DNA of 15,413 bases from Trebonia sp. Lineage in GTDB: Bacteria > Actinomycetota > Actinomycetes > Streptosporangiales > Streptosporangiaceae. Shown one piece after another: positions 13,831 through 15,413 of this stretch. The notes under the pieces were generated by a model. The model was not told where the DNA came from. It worked only from the letters and a program-made list of their open reading frames with translations, and ran no database searches. Each line of letters begins with the position of its first letter. Position 1 is the first letter of the stretch. Location of the stretch: NCBI GenBank assembly GCA_030038035.1, contig JASHPP010000247.1, positions 1 to 15,413 on the forward strand. The letters are read 5' to 3'. The translations under genes were made by a program, and so were the position numbers.

Positions 13831-15258
13831 TCCGCTGTCGGTTGTCACGCATTTCTGGCGGTGTGTCGCGGGCGGCGGGTGTTCGCGGTGGATGCCGGTG
13901 GTGATCGTGGTGATCCGCTGGCAGGTGCGGGGTTTGCCGGGCGGGTGTTTGTTCCAGCGGCTGAGCGGGGATTTGACCCGGCGGGCGCAGACGCGGGGCC
14001 GGCGCGGCCCGTGCAGGCCGGCCAGGACGGCGCGTCCGATGGCGCCGGTGAGGTCTTCGGCCGGGCCTGTGATGTTGGCGGCGGTGGTGATCAGGTTCTG
14101 GGCGGTCTCGACGGCGATCTGGTAGCTGGCCCGGTCGGGGTCGGTACCGGGAACGGCCTGGATGGCGTCGGTGATGGCGATCCGCAGCGCCTGGTACAAC
14201 GCCAGCAGGCTCCACATCTCCTGTTCCAGGCCAGCGGGGTCGCCGGAGCGCAGCACCCGGCCCTGGAGCAGGGTGTGCCGCAGCGCGAGGTAGGCGATCT
14301 CGTGCTCCCATCGCTCGTGATACAGCCTGATCAGCGCTTCTGCCGGGTAGCCGCGGTGATCGAGCAGCGTGGTGGCCAGCCGGTACGCGCCGCTGTACCG
14401 GGTGCCGTCATGACAGGTGACGGTCACGGCTGCGGCGATGATCCGGACTTCGGCCCCTGCGATCACGGAGATGAACGATCCGTCCCCAAGGCGGCGCAGG
14501 ACCGGCGGGCGGCGGGCAGCAGTCAGCCGGACAAGGAACTGCGCCCTGGTGGCGGCGACCTCGGCGAGGAACTGCCCGGCGTCAAAGCCGCGGTCCATCA
14601 GCAGCAGCATGGTGGCATCCAGCAGCGGCAGCAGCTTGCGGGCCCAGTCCAGCTCACCGGTACCGGTGGTGCCGAACACCGCGCCGATCAGCGCCCGGGT
14701 CCCGGTCTCGCACAAGGTCATCAGCTGGATGACCGGGTAGCCGGTCTCACCCAGGGACGCCTTCATCTTGCCCAGCCAGGCCCGGTTCCGGTCAGTGTCA
14801 GGGACTTTGAGGGACTTGCACCCGTCGAAGGCGACGGTGCGGTACGAGCCGAACATCACACCCGGCGTGCGCGGCTGGCCCAGCGGCCCGGCCAGCACCC
14901 CGAACAGCGCCTTCACCGGTGAGGTCCCGACCCGCCGGCGCAGGTCCCGCAGCGCCTTCGGCGACGGCACGGTCAGCCCCAGCCCGTCCAGCGCCGCGGT
15001 CAGCTTCGCCCAGATCCCCAGGTAGCCGCGCCCCGGAAACAGCCCCATCGCCAAAAGGAAGTACACCCCGACCCGCGAGGGCAGCAACCGCAACCGCCGC
15101 TCCCGGCTGCCAGTTTCCTCAAGTACCGCATCTACCAGCTCGAACGGGACGATCCGGGTCAGTTCGCCCAGATGCCCGGGAGCGAACGCGCCCGCCGCCA
15201 CGGTGATCGTCTTCGTGATCGTAGCGACAGCGGCGCTGATGGCACACTGAACACGCAA
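13825..15258 (-). CDS. IS4-family transposase
   Basis: A 477-residue DDE transposase that cuts and rejoins the ends of the surrounding element. An IS4 N-terminal domain covers about 25-125 (GELTRIVPFELVDAVL, followed by RVGVYFLLAMGLF). The catalytic triad is visible: D145 in TVAFDGCKSLKVPD, D222 in LLLMDRGFDAG, and E320 in YHERWEHEIAYLALR, which fits the IS4 signature Y-2-R-3-E-6-K with Arg in place of Lys. The C-terminal tail from about 425 is basic. The start is TTG 15256-15258, preceded by AAGGA (15265-15269 on the plus strand) at 6 bases; a rare start and a stem over it would both keep expression low. No frameshift or internal stop. Confidence 0.93.
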   Translation of the reverse strand: MRVQCAISAAVATITKTITVAAGAFAPGHLGELTRIVPFELVDAVLEETGSRERRLRLLPSRVGVYFLLAMGLFPGRGYLGIWAKLTAALDGLGLTVPSPKALRDLRRRVGTSPVKALFGVLAGPLGQPRTPGVMFGSYRTVAFDGCKSLKVPDTDRNRAWLGKMKASLGETGYPVIQLMTLCETGTRALIGAVFGTTGTGELDWARKLLPLLDATMLLLMDRGFDAGQFLAEVAATRAQFLVRLTAARRPPVLRRLGDGSFISVIAGAEVRIIAAAVTVTCHDGTRYSGAYRLATTLLDHRGYPAEALIRLYHERWEHEIAYLALRHTLLQGRVLRSGDPAGLEQEMWSLLALYQALRIAITDAIQAVPGTDPDRASYQIAVETAQNLITTAANITGPAEDLTGAIGRAVLAGLHGPRRPRVCARRVKSPLSRWNKHPPGKPRTCQRITTITTGIHREHPPPATHRQKCVTTDSGP

Positions 15259-15317
15259 CGGAGGTCCTTGCAGACGGTTGATCTTGGCCGATCCCCGTCC
15301 TACCGGACCTCCGTTGC
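15255..15317 (-). promoter_or_regulatory. 13-bp inverted repeat hiding the transposase start in read-through RNA
   Basis: GCAACGGAGGTCC (15255-15267) and GGACCTCCGTTGC (15305-15317) are exact complements with a 37-base loop. In a minus-strand transcript that enters from outside the element, the 3' arm contains the TTG start and part of the Shine-Dalgarno, so both would be paired. A transcript starting in the loop lacks the 5' arm. Confidence 0.7.
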
Positions 15318-15325
15318 CATGTCAG
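15297..15325 (-). promoter_or_regulatory. predicted transposase promoter
   Basis: On the minus strand CTGACA (plus 15320-15325), a 17-base spacer and TAGGAC (plus 15297-15302) form a fair SigA-type promoter. Transcription would start near 15290, between the two arms of the 13-bp inverted repeat, leaving about 30 bases of leader to TTG 15258. Confidence 0.55.
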
Positions 15326-15394
15326 CCAGTCACGCCAGACCGGCAAACACCCAAACACCGGGAACAACCAAACCGCTTGACACAGGCCACCAAC

Positions 15395-15413
15395 CCTTAA
15401 CTCCCCGGCATTG
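15395..15413. repeat. right terminal inverted repeat of the IS4-family element
   Basis: Exact reverse complement of 13812-13830. It is the promoter-proximal end and coincides with the window edge. Confidence 0.93.

Larger units (their letters stand above)
13812..15413 (-). mobile_element. complete IS4-family insertion sequence, 1602 bp
   Basis: Bounded by perfect 19-bp inverted repeats: CAATGCCGGGGAGTTAAGG at 13812-13830 and its exact complement at 15395-15413. The end sequence closely resembles that of E. coli IS4 as I remember it (TAATGCC...AGTTAAGG). One transposase gene fills most of the element, and its TAA stop at 13825-13827 lies inside the left repeat. The right repeat ends on the last base of the window, so the target-site duplication (usually 10-13 bp in this group) cannot be checked; the left flank is GGGCTAGCCG. 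All parts look intact, so the element may be active. Confidence 0.93.

Overview
The window comes from a very GC-rich, filamentous-type actinomycete. The evidence is the gene set ahcY, ung, mtrA-mtrB-lpqB, long-form hpf and an orphan NarL-type regulator, an order that I remember as broadly kept in Streptomyces and its relatives. Codon use is strongly GC-biased, start codons are often GTG, and several genes have promoters of the TTGACA/TAnnnT type or look leaderless. Species cannot be fixed from the sequence.

Layout. Positions 1-414 hold no confident gene: a GC-rich 18-bp tandem repeat, a perfect 16-bp inverted repeat (116-189) and a long hairpin (319-380). A small MerR-type regulator (415-849, minus) is divergent from ahcY (1029-2468). 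A second, archaeal-like adenosylhomocysteinase paralogue follows 10 bases later (2479-3879); a proline-rich repeat block has been inserted in frame into it, and a glutamate next to the active-site threonines is replaced by glycine. On the minus strand lie a polytopic membrane protein (3939-5216) and uracil-DNA glycosylase (5296-5970).

The plus-strand centre is the tightly packed cell-envelope signalling operon mtrA-mtrB-lpqB (6157-10508). A 396-base non-coding stretch follows. It starts with a good SigA-type promoter and carries a multi-stem structured RNA ending about 100 bases before hpf; I interpret it as a raiA-motif RNA. Then come hpf (10905-11684) and a NarL/LuxR response regulator (11729-12445). 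The regulator overlaps the end of a convergent AlkX/YcaQ-like DNA glycosylase gene (12438-13730) by 8 bases, with a perfect palindrome spanning both stops.

The right end (13812-15413) is one complete IS4-family insertion sequence with perfect 19-bp terminal repeats, the right one ending on the last base of the window. It carries a 13-bp inverted repeat that would hide the transposase start in read-through transcripts but not in transcripts from its own predicted promoter, the logic described for fold-back inhibition in IS10 and IS50.

The points most worth follow-up are the raiA-like RNA, the IS4 fold-back control region, the hairpin-element insertion in the SAHH paralogue with its altered active site, the 9-bp repeats at the ahcY ribosome binding site, and the palindromic shared gene end at 12426-12443.
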